The translations under genes and the position numbers were made by a program. From Marvinbryantia sp. (lineage in GTDB: Bacteria > Bacillota > Clostridia > Lachnospirales > Lachnospiraceae): a stretch of DNA of 10,863 nucleotides. This document shows positions 1-6,952 of this stretch, piece by piece (the stretch's first letter is position 1; the number at the start of each line of letters is the position of its first letter). The DNA lies in NCBI GenBank assembly GCA_016297895.1, contig JAEDFS010000059.1, positions 1-10,863 of the forward strand, in the 5' to 3' direction. The notes beneath the pieces are model-generated. The model was not told the DNA's origin, did not search any database, and worked only from the letters and a program-made list of their open reading frames with translations.

Positions 1-9
1 ACAATTTTA

Positions 10-36
10 TTAGCACTCCCTATTGACGAGTGCTAA
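10..36 (+). promoter_or_regulatory. CIRCE operator (HrcA binding site)
   Basis: A perfect inverted repeat TTAGCACTC-N9-GAGTGCTAA, which is the full CIRCE consensus. CIRCE is the binding site of the heat-shock repressor HrcA in Firmicutes and usually controls groESL and dnaK operons. Here it overlaps the -35 box of the promoter in front of the Hsp20 gene, so repression by HrcA and release on heat or misfolding stress is the expected regulation. Confidence 0.96.
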
Positions 37-51
37 TAAGTGTGTTATAAC
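23..51 (+). promoter_or_regulatory. Sigma-A type promoter of the hsp20 gene
   Basis: A -35 box TTGACG (23-28) and a -10 box TATAAC (46-51) are separated by 17 bp. The -35 box begins inside the CIRCE spacer and runs into its right arm, so bound HrcA would block RNA polymerase. The distance from the -10 box to the start codon leaves a short leader of roughly 30 bases. Confidence 0.8.
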
Positions 52-85
52 ACAGATAGAACAAAAAAGAAAGGGGACATGACTT

Positions 86-526
86 ATGATGATGCCTAGT
101 ATTTTTGGAGAAAGATTATTTGATGATTTTATGGATGGTTTTGCATTTCCGAATGTTGGAAAGGTTCTGTATGGGAAACATGAACCGGCGATCATGAAGA
201 CAGACGTGAAGGAAAAAGAAAACGCCTATGAAGTAGATGTGGATCTGCCGGGCTTTAAAAAAGATGAGATTCAGATGGAACTGGAAAACGGGTACCTGAC
301 TATTCATGCAGTGAAGGGTCTGGATAAGGATACAAAAGACAAGGATGGAAGATATATCCGCCGGGAGCGCTTTGCCGGAAATGTAAGCAGGAGCTTTTAT
401 GTGGGTGATCATGTACAGCAGGAGGATATCCATCCGAAGTTCGAAAACGGAATCCTGTCCTTTGAATTGCCAAAAGATCAGAAGGCTGTGGAGAAAAAAT
501 CAAATTATATTTCCATTGAGGGATAA
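86..526 (+). CDS. Small heat-shock protein, Hsp20/alpha-crystallin family
   Basis: An ATP-independent holdase chaperone of the cytoplasm that binds unfolding proteins and keeps them refoldable by the DnaK/ClpB systems. The 146-residue length is normal for bacterial Hsp20. A short N-terminal arm (residues 1-35, starting MMMPSIFGERLFDDFM) is typical of clostridial members. The alpha-crystallin domain spans about residues 38-143, with the VDLPGF turn near 52-57 and the family signature FENGILSFELPK near 119-130. There is no clear C-terminal I-x-I anchor; the end is YISIEG, where ISI may serve. Three consecutive ATG codons (86, 89, 92) could start the gene; 86 is chosen because AAGGGGA (71-77) lies at a good distance. 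CIRCE control and the adjoining terminator at 712-738 make it a single-gene heat-shock unit. Family assignment is very secure; no specific gene name is claimed. Confidence 0.95.
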   Translation: MMMPSIFGERLFDDFMDGFAFPNVGKVLYGKHEPAIMKTDVKEKENAYEVDVDLPGFKKDEIQMELENGYLTIHAVKGLDKDTKDKDGRYIRRERFAGNVSRSFYVGDHVQQEDIHPKFENGILSFELPKDQKAVEKKSNYISIEG

Positions 527-530
527 AAGG

Positions 531-671
531 CTGACAGGCGTTGGATTCCTGTCCTTCACGCATCCGTTTGCCGGTATAGCTGCCATGGCATGGGTGATTG
601 GGGTGTTTCTGATCCTGCGGGGACTGGTATCTATCCTGCGGGGATGTTTCTTTAGCCGCTTCTGGCGGTGA
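531..671 (+). pseudogene. C-terminal relic of a DUF308/HdeD-like membrane protein
   Basis: Immediately after the hsp20 stop codon an open frame encodes a hydrophobic tail containing HPFAGIAAMAWVIGVFLILRG and ending at a TGA at 669-671. The pattern of His-Pro, a small-residue stretch, a membrane helix, and then L-x-x-G-L-V-S-I resembles the last repeat of DUF308 (HdeD-type) proteins, which have several such hairpins. There is no ribosome binding site or sensible start codon, and the frame continues upstream only as an overlap with hsp20, so it reads as the 3' scrap of a gene whose front was replaced. The family match rests on memory of the motif, not on a search. An alternative is a chance hydrophobic frame. 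Confidence 0.45.
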
Positions 672-711
672 TAAGAAAAATAACAGGGTGAAAATCCTTT
701 TCATATAAATT

Positions 712-738
712 GGGTCGCATGTTATGCGGCCTTTTTTT
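712..738 (+). terminator. Rho-independent terminator after hsp20
   Basis: A stem of GGTCGCAT (713-720) with ATGCGGCC (724-731), one G-U pair and a GTT loop, followed by seven T residues (732-738). It is placed to end the hsp20 transcript and isolates it from the ATPase gene downstream. Confidence 0.85.
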
Positions 739-785
739 ATGGGAAACTCTGATTGATGGATACACCGGAATTTGCATGGAGAACC

Positions 786-814
786 TTGACTTTTTATGAT
801 AAAGATATAAAATA
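786..814 (+). promoter_or_regulatory. Possible promoter of the DUF234 ATPase gene
   Basis: TTGACT at 786-791 is a good -35 box. The AT-rich stretch that follows offers TATAAA at 806-811 and again at 813-818, but the spacers (14 or 21 bp) are not optimal, so the -10 box is uncertain. It lies just after the hsp20 terminator, where a new promoter would be expected. Confidence 0.35.
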
Positions 815-847
815 TAAATGAAATTATCATAAATTGAATTATGATAA
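794..847 (+). repeat. Three copies of the 9-bp repeat TTATSATAA
   Basis: TTATGATAA occurs at 794-802 and 839-847, and its reverse complement TTATCATAA at 824-832. Centres are 30 and 15 bp apart. Each copy is itself a palindrome around its middle base. The second and third copies can pair as a 9-bp hairpin with a 6-base loop whose 3' arm reaches the first bases of the Shine-Dalgarno sequence (846-854). The set could be an operator array or a leader hairpin; AT-rich chance is also possible. Confidence 0.5.
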
Positions 848-859
848 GGAGAGGCGAAT

Positions 860-2275
860 ATGAAATTCATAGGAAGACAAACCGAGCTTGACAAACTGAA
901 TGCGGAATACAACCGTGACAGCAGCTTTGTGGTCATCTATGGCCGCCGAAGAGTTGGAAAAACAACGCTGATCAAAGAATTTTTGAAGAAGAAAACGGCC
1001 TTTTATTTCCTTGCCACAGAGGAATTGGAAAGTCAGGGCATGAAACGGCTGGCGGGTGTTGTAGCCCGTACAATAAAAAATACATTGCTGCAGAAAGCAG
1101 TATTTACGGACTGGCTGGATCTGTTTCAGGTGATTGCAGATTATCGACCAGAAGAAAAGAAAGTGCTGGTTATTGATGAGTTCCCGTACCTTGTAAAGAC
1201 AAACCCGGCATTCCCTTCTATTTTGCAGAATGCCTGGGATGAAATACTGAAAGACAGCAATGTGATGCTGATTCTGTCCGGTTCCATGATCGGTATGATG
1301 CAGAAACACGCTCTGTCCTATGACAGCCCGCTGTATGGCCGAAGAACAGCACAGATGCGTCTGGTTCCGCTGCCATTCACGGATGTCTATGCCGCTCAGA
1401 AAATGCCCTTTGAACAGGCTGTGGAACAGTACGCCGTGACTGGCGGGGTTCCCAAGTATCTGGAGTTTTTCGAGGATGACCGGCAGCTGGAAGAACAGCT
1501 TAAAGATGCAGTTTTGTCCAAGAGCGGGTTTTTATATGAAGAACCCAATTTCCTGCTGAAAAGTGAATTTATAACAGCGGTGAATTACTTCTCCATCATA
1601 AAGACTATCGCAGATGGAAACCATAAACTTGGCAAGATTGCCAGAGTGCTTGAGCAGTCAACTTCTGCCTTAACTCCGTATTTGTCCACACTTGCAGACC
1701 TGGGATTCGTAGAAAAGAAAACGCCGGTAACGGAAAAGAACCCGGAAAAATCCCGCAAGGGATTGTATTTTATCTCGGATAATTTTATACGCTTCTGGTT
1801 CCGCTATGTCTATCCATATAAAGGTGAGTTGGAACTGGATAATATGCAGATTGTTTTGGATGAAATCGGCAAGGATTTTATAGAGAAATTCGCAGCATTT
1901 GCTTATGAGGATATTTGCAGAAGTATATTTGCAGATTTGTGCAAGAGAGGGGCGATTTCTTTTGCACCGTCCCGTATCGGCTCCTACTGGACGAATGATT
2001 TTGATGGAGATACGGAAATTGATGTAATGGCCGTTGACCATCAGAATAAGCGGATATTTGCAGGGGTATGTAAATACCATACAAGACCGGTGGATGCACC
2101 CGTATATTTTACGTTGAAAGAAAAATTTGACAATGCTGCCGAAATCCGCAAGGCATTTCCCGGTTATGATGTTATCTTTGGCGTGTTCAGCAAAAGCGGT
2201 TTTACGCAGCGTATGTTTGACGCTGCAAAAGAAAACACCGGGCTGCTCCTGATAAATGAGAATCATCTGGTGTAA
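860..2275 (+). CDS. Archaeal-type AAA ATPase with C-terminal DUF234 domain
   Basis: A cytoplasmic ATPase of the ATPase_2 plus DUF234 architecture, common in Clostridia and archaea, whose role is not established. At 471 residues it is full length. Domains in order: AAA/STAND-like ATPase, residues 1-210, with Walker A GRRRVGKTT (28-36), Walker B VLVIDEF (102-108) and sensor region LILSGS (137-142); a winged-helix segment around 245-295; and DUF234, about 330-470, predicted to have a PD-(D/E)XK nuclease-like fold. In DUF234 the EID motif is present (386-388), but the expected Glu of the E-x-K motif is Val403 in GVCKY (402-406), which suggests a lost or altered catalytic centre. The start is well supported by AAGGAGAGG at 846-854. 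The SH3-domain gene follows after 58 bases and may be cotranscribed. Family call is secure; function is unknown. Confidence 0.92.
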   Translation: MKFIGRQTELDKLNAEYNRDSSFVVIYGRRRVGKTTLIKEFLKKKTAFYFLATEELESQGMKRLAGVVARTIKNTLLQKAVFTDWLDLFQVIADYRPEEKKVLVIDEFPYLVKTNPAFPSILQNAWDEILKDSNVMLILSGSMIGMMQKHALSYDSPLYGRRTAQMRLVPLPFTDVYAAQKMPFEQAVEQYAVTGGVPKYLEFFEDDRQLEEQLKDAVLSKSGFLYEEPNFLLKSEFITAVNYFSIIKTIADGNHKLGKIARVLEQSTSALTPYLSTLADLGFVEKKTPVTEKNPEKSRKGLYFISDNFIRFWFRYVYPYKGELELDNMQIVLDEIGKDFIEKFAAFAYEDICRSIFADLCKRGAISFAPSRIGSYWTNDFDGDTEIDVMAVDHQNKRIFAGVCKYHTRPVDAPVYFTLKEKFDNAAEIRKAFPGYDVIFGVFSKSGFTQRMFDAAKENTGLLLINENHLV

Positions 2276-2295
2276 GCGCTGCTCATTGCAGATCG

Positions 2296-2311
2296 AATAT
2301 TTACAAATATT
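2296..2311 (+). repeat. 16-bp AT-rich palindrome before the SH3-protein gene
   Basis: AATATTT-AC-AAATATT is a perfect 7-bp inverted repeat that abuts the G-rich ribosome binding site at 2313-2320. It may be an operator or a weak hairpin near the ribosome site. No regulator can be assigned, and AT-rich palindromes of this size can arise by chance. Confidence 0.35.
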
Positions 2312-2333
2312 TGGGGGAGGATGTGCAATCGAA

Positions 2334-2873
2334 ATGGGAGAAGAGGAAAGAGAAGAGTATTTGGATCTGGATTTTTCGGAGGAATTTCCGGAGGAGGAAG
2401 AAAAAAAGAAAAAAGGGCTCAAAGTACTTCAGTATATCGTTTATACGAGTTTTCTGTGCGTGATCGCAGCCATATTTTTTGGTGTGTATACTGAAATAAC
2501 CGGCAAAAGTATTGCATCCCAGATAAAGGGAGCTTTTGAACAGGCTGTAGATTCGTTCCACATAGATAGATCAGACAGGGCGGGCTCCGAGACGGGGAAC
2601 CATCGTCTGTCAGATATTGTTTATGCTGCCATCAGCCATGATGGGATCCGGATAAGAAAGGAGCCATCTGTGACAGCGGAACTTGCAACGGATAGGCAGA
2701 TCCGTCTGGGAGAAGGAGTATATGGCACCGGTAACGTTTCGGAGGATGGAAGCTGGGTAGAGATCTATATAAATGAAAGCAGCACAGGATGGATTGCCGG
2801 AAGTCTGGTGGAAACAAATGGGGATGTGGATGCAGAAACCTGGATGGAGAAAAATCATGTTTCGATGATTTAG
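2334..2873 (+). CDS. Single-pass membrane protein with extracytoplasmic SH3b domain
   Basis: A 179-residue protein with three parts. Residues 1-30 are a strongly acidic cytoplasmic segment (EEEREEYLDLDF, then PEEEE) closed by KKKK, a stop-transfer-like positive patch. Residues about 31-53 (VLQYIVYTSFLCVIAAIFFG and onward) form one membrane helix. Residues about 98-160 are a bacterial SH3 domain (SH3_3 type) with the telltale IRIRKEPS near 105-112 and GWIAGSLVE at 152-160. SH3b domains usually bind cell-wall peptides or other ligands, so a wall-sensing or anchoring role is plausible but unproven. The ATG at 2334 is preferred: the in-frame extension back to 2256 overlaps the ATPase gene and has no family-like features. 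The likely Shine-Dalgarno GGGGGAGG (2313-2320) is 13 bases away, rather long. No terminator is visible after it. Confidence 0.8.
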   Translation: MGEEEREEYLDLDFSEEFPEEEEKKKKGLKVLQYIVYTSFLCVIAAIFFGVYTEITGKSIASQIKGAFEQAVDSFHIDRSDRAGSETGNHRLSDIVYAAISHDGIRIRKEPSVTAELATDRQIRLGEGVYGTGNVSEDGSWVEIYINESSTGWIAGSLVETNGDVDAETWMEKNHVSMI

Positions 2874-2964
2874 CGTCGATATGTGCCAGCTGAGTAAAAC
2901 AGGATCCAATACGCTGGAAAATGCAATGAAGAATGAATGAAAACTGAGGATCCCTTCTGCTTAA

Positions 2965-3150
2965 CATGCTATCGGTTATCGAATCAATCGTGCCGAAGAA
3001 CTGCTTCCGACGTTGGAAAAAGCCTTTCAGCAGACGGTACCGGTGATCATCGACTGTCCGGTGGATTATGGAGAAAACACAAAACTGACTGCCCACCTGA
3101 AGCATATCTGCAGTGAATTGGAGAAAATACAGGAAGATACATATGATTAA
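2965..3150 (+). pseudogene. C-terminal relic of catabolic acetolactate synthase (AlsS-like)
   Basis: A 61-codon open stretch, bounded by a TAA at 2962-2964 and ending with a TAA at 3148-3150, encodes IGYRINRAEELLPTLEKAF and then VPVIIDCPVDYGEN and KLTAHL. This matches the extreme C-terminus of thiamine-diphosphate acetolactate synthases of the AlsS type, where a G-x-R-I/V motif, an E-L-L-P-x-L helix, and VIIDxPVDYxEN occur in this order. The full enzyme is about 550 residues, so only roughly a tenth remains, with neither start codon nor cofactor motif. It is a decayed 3' end. No other part of the gene is visible upstream. Confidence 0.65.
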
Positions 3151-3330
3151 AGTATTTTTAATGAGCACTCCGGCAGTTAAAAAGTGGAAGAGTTTGATCT
3201 GAATCAGTGTATCCGTGCCATTCATTCTGATACTCTGAAGGTTCCGTTTCAGCTGCCTGTGTCCAGACATTATTATGGTTTAAGGGAAATGCGGGAGGGA
3301 GAACTGGAAAAAGAGGAAAGAATATTTTGA
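3151..3330 (+). other. Unassigned open stretch, probable gene debris
   Basis: After the acetolactate synthase relic, a 49-codon frame (3181-3327, stop TGA 3328-3330) preceded directly by a stop codon encodes a charged segment including LKVPFQLPVSRHYYGLREM. It has no start codon with a ribosome binding site. An ATG at 3161 gives only 13 codons in another frame (MSTPAVKKWKSLI) before a stop. The clean amino-acid composition suggests the tail of a former gene, possibly frameshifted near 3180-3190, but I do not recognise the family. Confidence 0.25.
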
Positions 3331-3352
3331 TTCATTACAGGTTTTTATCTTT

Positions 3353-3381
3353 CCTGATTTTGTGTGATATGGTAATATTAT
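3353..3381 (+). promoter_or_regulatory. Possible promoter of the fused ABC transporter
   Basis: TATTAT at 3376-3381 is one mismatch from a consensus -10 box and lies in the gap before the transporter gene. No good -35 box sits 17 bp upstream (CCTGAT at 3353-3358 is weak), so regulation by an activator or another start site is possible. Confidence 0.3.
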
Positions 3382-3394
3382 CATAGGAACAAAA

Positions 3395-3426
3395 CCCTGC
3401 AAAACTGCATTTATGCAGGAACAGGG
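3395..3426 (+). promoter_or_regulatory. Leader hairpin before the fused ABC transporter
   Basis: Nested inverted repeats: CCCTG (3395-3399) with CAGGG (3422-3426) outside, and CTGCA (3405-3409) with TGCAG (3414-3418) inside. An alternative pairing CCTGCA (3396-3401) with TGCAGG (3414-3419) excludes it. There is no T-run, so it is not a terminator. It ends ten bases before the Shine-Dalgarno AAGGAGG (3436-3442). It could affect mRNA stability or translation; no riboswitch class is recognised. Confidence 0.3.
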
Positions 3427-3448
3427 GCACTCATCAAGGAGGTAAAAC

Positions 3449-6400
3449 ATGAATCGGATAAGAAAAGTTTGTATCCTGGCAGTGATGCTTTTGATTCTCT
3501 GCCTTTCAGGTTGTGGAAAAGACAGCAAAACTTCCGTCATCTACCGTACAAAAGAGGATTTCGCCGGCAGTGATGCAGGCAGTATTGTCGGATCTGTGAT
3601 AGATGGCCTTGTGGATGAAGTGATTGACGGCATTACATGGCATTATTATGATGACCAGGTCGGGGCACTGGAGGCTCTGAAAAAAGGAGCTGTAGATGCA
3701 GCCATTATGGATCTGCCGGTTGCAGAGGTCGCTACCCGGCAGCAGACGGAGCTGGCTATTTTCCCTGAGATCCTTGTGGAGGACAGTTACGGCTTTATTC
3801 TGAAAAAAGACAGCCCACTGACCGACCGGTTTTCAGAGATCATTTCCAGATTTATTGAGGATGGTACCATCGATGCACTGAAGGAGAAATGGCTCTCCGG
3901 GAATGAGGAGGATATGTGCATTGACTGGTCTGCCTACAACACAGGCGAGCGTCCGGGCGGCATTCTGAAGTACGTATATGAGCCGGCTATGTATCCTATG
4001 AGTTATATGAGTTCTGACGGCAATGCGGCTGGCTTTGAGGCAGAATTGATTTTAATGATCGCAGACAAACTGGATATGGGTGTGGAAATCAGCACCACTA
4101 CATTTTCCTCAATCATCAATTTTGTCCAGACCGGCAAAGCGGATGTGGCATCCGGCTGTATTTCTATCACCGAAGAACGGGCAAAGGAAGTGGATTTCCC
4201 CACATCACACTATGTGGGCGGCAGCGTGTTTGTATGCCGCAGAGAAAGTCTTCCGGAAGAAATGGAAGAGGTTCCCGATTTGAAGAAAGCAGTGATTGCG
4301 GTGGAGCCGGGAACTGCCACAGAGACTGCAGCCCGGGAGGCTTATCCTGATGCGGAATATATCTATGTTACCAGTGCTGCTGACGGATTCCTGGCCGTGC
4401 AGAGCCAAAAGGCAGATGCCTATGCGGTGGCAAAAGATGTTTATAACAGCTCCGCAGCAGCGGGTGTCAGCGGTCTGAAGCTCCATCCGGATGGTGTGGT
4501 CGGTACAGCCGGACACATCGCTGCCGGGGTGAGTCCGGTAAGTAAGATTCCGGATGCGAAGGAAAAAATCAATGATTTTCTGAAGGAACTTGAGACGGAC
4601 GGCACGCTGGAAGACATGAAACGCCGCTGGATCGCGGAACAGAATTACGAAATGCCGGAAATTGCAAAAGCGGAAAATCCGGAATATACCATAAAAATCG
4701 GTACCACCGGACTGAGTCAGCCCTACTCCTTCTATCAGGACAATGAACTCATCGGTTTTGATGCAGAACTGATGCAGCGGTTCGCACTCTGGTGCAATGC
4801 AGAGCTGGAAGTTGAGAGCTACAACTGGGAAGGAGTCATTCCTGCCTGTACCTCCGGCAAGGTGGATTATATCATGTCCGGATTATTTGCAACAGAAGAG
4901 AGGGAAGAAGTCATGGGCTTCTCCGATTCATACCTGGACATAGAGACGGTCATGGCGATTGCGGAAACAGCCGGTGCGGAGGAGAAAGGCTTTTGGGAAA
5001 ATGTAGCCGAGAGCTTTGAAAAGACCTTTATCCGGGAAGACCGGTGGAAGCTGATTGTGAACGGCCTGGCAGTGACCCTTGTGATCTCTGTCTGTGCGGC
5101 GATTCTGGGTACCGTTTTGGGATTGGGGCTTATGCTCTGGCTGCGGGTGAAAAAGGTTTGGATTTCCGCAATTGCAAAAGCCTTCTGCAGTCTCATGCAG
5201 GGCATTCCGGCACTGGTGGTTCTTCTGATCTGCTACTTTGTGGTTTTTGGCTCCCTGGATATACAGCCTGTGATCGTGGCGATCATTGCATTTGCCATGA
5301 TGTTTGCGGTGTCTGTGGCGGGAATTCTGCAGACAGGAATCAATGCCATTAATCAGGGGCAGTGGGAAGCGGCAACCTCTCTTGGATTCGGAAAGTCCAG
5401 AACCTTTGGACGGATTATTATGCCTCAGGCGGTCCGTCATGTACTGCCACTGTACAAAGGCGAATTCGTCGGTATGATGAAGCTGACCTCCATTGTAGGC
5501 TACATTTCGATTCAGGATCTGACAAAGGCAGGAGATATCATCAGAAGCCGCACCTACGAGGCATTCTTCCCCCTGCTGGCAACCGCAGCCATCTACTTTG
5601 TGATGTCCTCCCTGATTACGTCACTGATCGGCCGCATAGAAGTGAAGATTGATCCCAAACGCAGAACCAGGAAACTGCCCAAAGGTGTTTCAGATACCTG
5701 TGTGGCTGAAGAAGAGAAAACAGACCGCCAGAAGGAAACAAAGACCATCGGGGAACCTCTGATTACGGTAGAGCATCTGAAAAAGGTGTATCCCAATGCC
5801 ACTCCGCTGAAGGATGTGAACACCGTCATCAACAGAGGTGACGTCATCACCATTATCGGTCCTTCCGGAACGGGCAAATCCACATTGATGCGATGCATCA
5901 ACCGTCTGGAAACCCCCACCGACGGAAAGGTGACCGTGTTCGGATACGACATGGGTGACAAAAAGACGGATCTTCGTCAGCTTCGCCGCCGCATGGGCAT
6001 GGTGTTCCAGAGCTTCAACCTGTTTGGACATCTGACTGTGATCGAAAATGTCATGCTTGCGCCAACGATTTTGAAAAAAGAAAATCCCCAGGCAGCGTAT
6101 CAAAACGCCATGCGGCTGCTTCGTATGGTAGGTATGGCAGAAAAGGCGCTGAATTATCCGGATGAACTGTCCGGCGGACAGAAGCAGCGTGTTGCCATCG
6201 CAAGAACTCTTGCCATGAATCCGGAGATCGTCCTTTTTGATGAACCGACTTCCGCTCTTGATCCTACCATGGTTGGAGAAGTGTTATCCGTTATGAAGCG
6301 GCTGGCTTCCGAGGGTATGACCATGATGATCGTTACCCATGAGATGAAGTTTGCAAAGGATGTGTCCACCCGAATCTTCTATATGGATCAGGGTCTGATC

Positions 6401-6838
6401 TATGAAGAGGGAACTCCCGAGCAGATTTTTGAACATCCGAAGAAGGACAGGACACGTGCTTTTGTGAAGCGGCTGAAGGTGCTGTCCCTGTCGGTGGAAT
6501 CTGCGGATTTTGACTTCATCGCCATGAGTGAAGCACTGCAGAACTTCGGTGAGAAGAATATGCTGACAAGAAAACGCACCACCAATATGCGGAGCATTTT
6601 TGAAGAGATGGTGGCACTGAATATCGTTCCCGGAGGCTCTCCCGCATATCCGCTGGAAGTCACTGCGGAATACGAGGAAGAATCGGATCGGCTGGAGATG
6701 AGACTGAGCTGGAGCGGCGGGGAATATAATCCTCTGATTCAGGGAGATGAGATTTCCAGAAAGATTGTTCAGGCGGCTGCGACAGACAGTCAGTTTTCCT
6801 ATGAGGACGGCGAAAACCGGCTGGTGGTTGTGCTTTAA
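3449..6838 (+). CDS. One-chain polar amino-acid ABC transporter (binding lobes, permease and ATPase fused)
   Basis: An ATP-driven importer, probably for polar amino acids, with all parts in 1129 residues. Residues 1-22 are a lipoprotein signal with lipobox LSGC (Cys22). Residues about 27-150 resemble lobe 2 of a family-3 binding protein; 168-265 lobe 1 (TEERAKEVDF, Arg244 the expected carboxylate ligand); 278-395 lobe 2; 410-507 another lobe 1 (Arg485). The permease spans about 533-730 with five predicted helices and the EAA loop (QWEAATSLGFGKS, 638-650). The ATPase, about 771-1010, is of the GlnQ/HisP type: Walker A GPSGTGKST (804-812), Q854, LSGGQ (907-911), Walker B IVLFDEP (927-933), His964. 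Five helices put the N-terminus outside and the ATPase inside, as required. Residues 1015-1129 are an extra domain resembling a degenerate GHKL/HATPase fold. AAGGAGG at 3436-3442 fixes the start. It appears to be a monocistronic unit. Confidence 0.95.
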   Translation: MNRIRKVCILAVMLLILCLSGCGKDSKTSVIYRTKEDFAGSDAGSIVGSVIDGLVDEVIDGITWHYYDDQVGALEALKKGAVDAAIMDLPVAEVATRQQTELAIFPEILVEDSYGFILKKDSPLTDRFSEIISRFIEDGTIDALKEKWLSGNEEDMCIDWSAYNTGERPGGILKYVYEPAMYPMSYMSSDGNAAGFEAELILMIADKLDMGVEISTTTFSSIINFVQTGKADVASGCISITEERAKEVDFPTSHYVGGSVFVCRRESLPEEMEEVPDLKKAVIAVEPGTATETAAREAYPDAEYIYVTSAADGFLAVQSQKADAYAVAKDVYNSSAAAGVSGLKLHPDGVVGTAGHIAAGVSPVSKIPDAKEKINDFLKELETDGTLEDMKRRWIAEQNYEMPEIAKAENPEYTIKIGTTGLSQPYSFYQDNELIGFDAELMQRFALWCNAELEVESYNWEGVIPACTSGKVDYIMSGLFATEEREEVMGFSDSYLDIETVMAIAETAGAEEKGFWENVAESFEKTFIREDRWKLIVNGLAVTLVISVCAAILGTVLGLGLMLWLRVKKVWISAIAKAFCSLMQGIPALVVLLICYFVVFGSLDIQPVIVAIIAFAMMFAVSVAGILQTGINAINQGQWEAATSLGFGKSRTFGRIIMPQAVRHVLPLYKGEFVGMMKLTSIVGYISIQDLTKAGDIIRSRTYEAFFPLLATAAIYFVMSSLITSLIGRIEVKIDPKRRTRKLPKGVSDTCVAEEEKTDRQKETKTIGEPLITVEHLKKVYPNATPLKDVNTVINRGDVITIIGPSGTGKSTLMRCINRLETPTDGKVTVFGYDMGDKKTDLRQLRRRMGMVFQSFNLFGHLTVIENVMLAPTILKKENPQAAYQNAMRLLRMVGMAEKALNYPDELSGGQKQRVAIARTLAMNPEIVLFDEPTSALDPTMVGEVLSVMKRLASEGMTMMIVTHEMKFAKDVSTRIFYMDQGLIYEEGTPEQIFEHPKKDRTRAFVKRLKVLSLSVESADFDFIAMSEALQNFGEKNMLTRKRTTNMRSIFEEMVALNIVPGGSPAYPLEVTAEYEEESDRLEMRLSWSGGEYNPLIQGDEISRKIVQAAATDSQFSYEDGENRLVVVL

Positions 6839-6853
6839 TAGTTTAAATGGCAG

Positions 6854-6884
6854 GCGGCAGGAGAGATCCTGCCGCTTGTTCGTA
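6854..6884 (+). terminator. Terminator after the fused ABC transporter
   Basis: A perfect 9-bp stem, GCGGCAGGA (6854-6862) with TCCTGCCGC (6867-6875), closed by a GAGA (GNRA) tetraloop and followed by TTGTTCGTATT. The T-tract is interrupted but the stem is strong and lies 16 bases after the stop codon. Confidence 0.8.
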
Positions 6885-6952
6885 TTATGAAAATGATAAA
6901 AGTACATTCGGGAAGAATATGGCTCATGTGGGATCGACCGGGAAAATATTGA

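Noticed and set aside
1670..2422. A 250-codon minus-strand open frame across the end of the ATPase gene
   Set aside because: Low-complexity Ser/Phe start, no motif and no ribosome site; it is opposite well-conserved DUF234 and acidic-tail coding sequence.
2632..3270. A 212-codon minus-strand open frame covering the debris region
   Set aside because: It lies opposite the SH3 domain and the acetolactate synthase scrap, both recognisable on the + strand, and its product has no family features.
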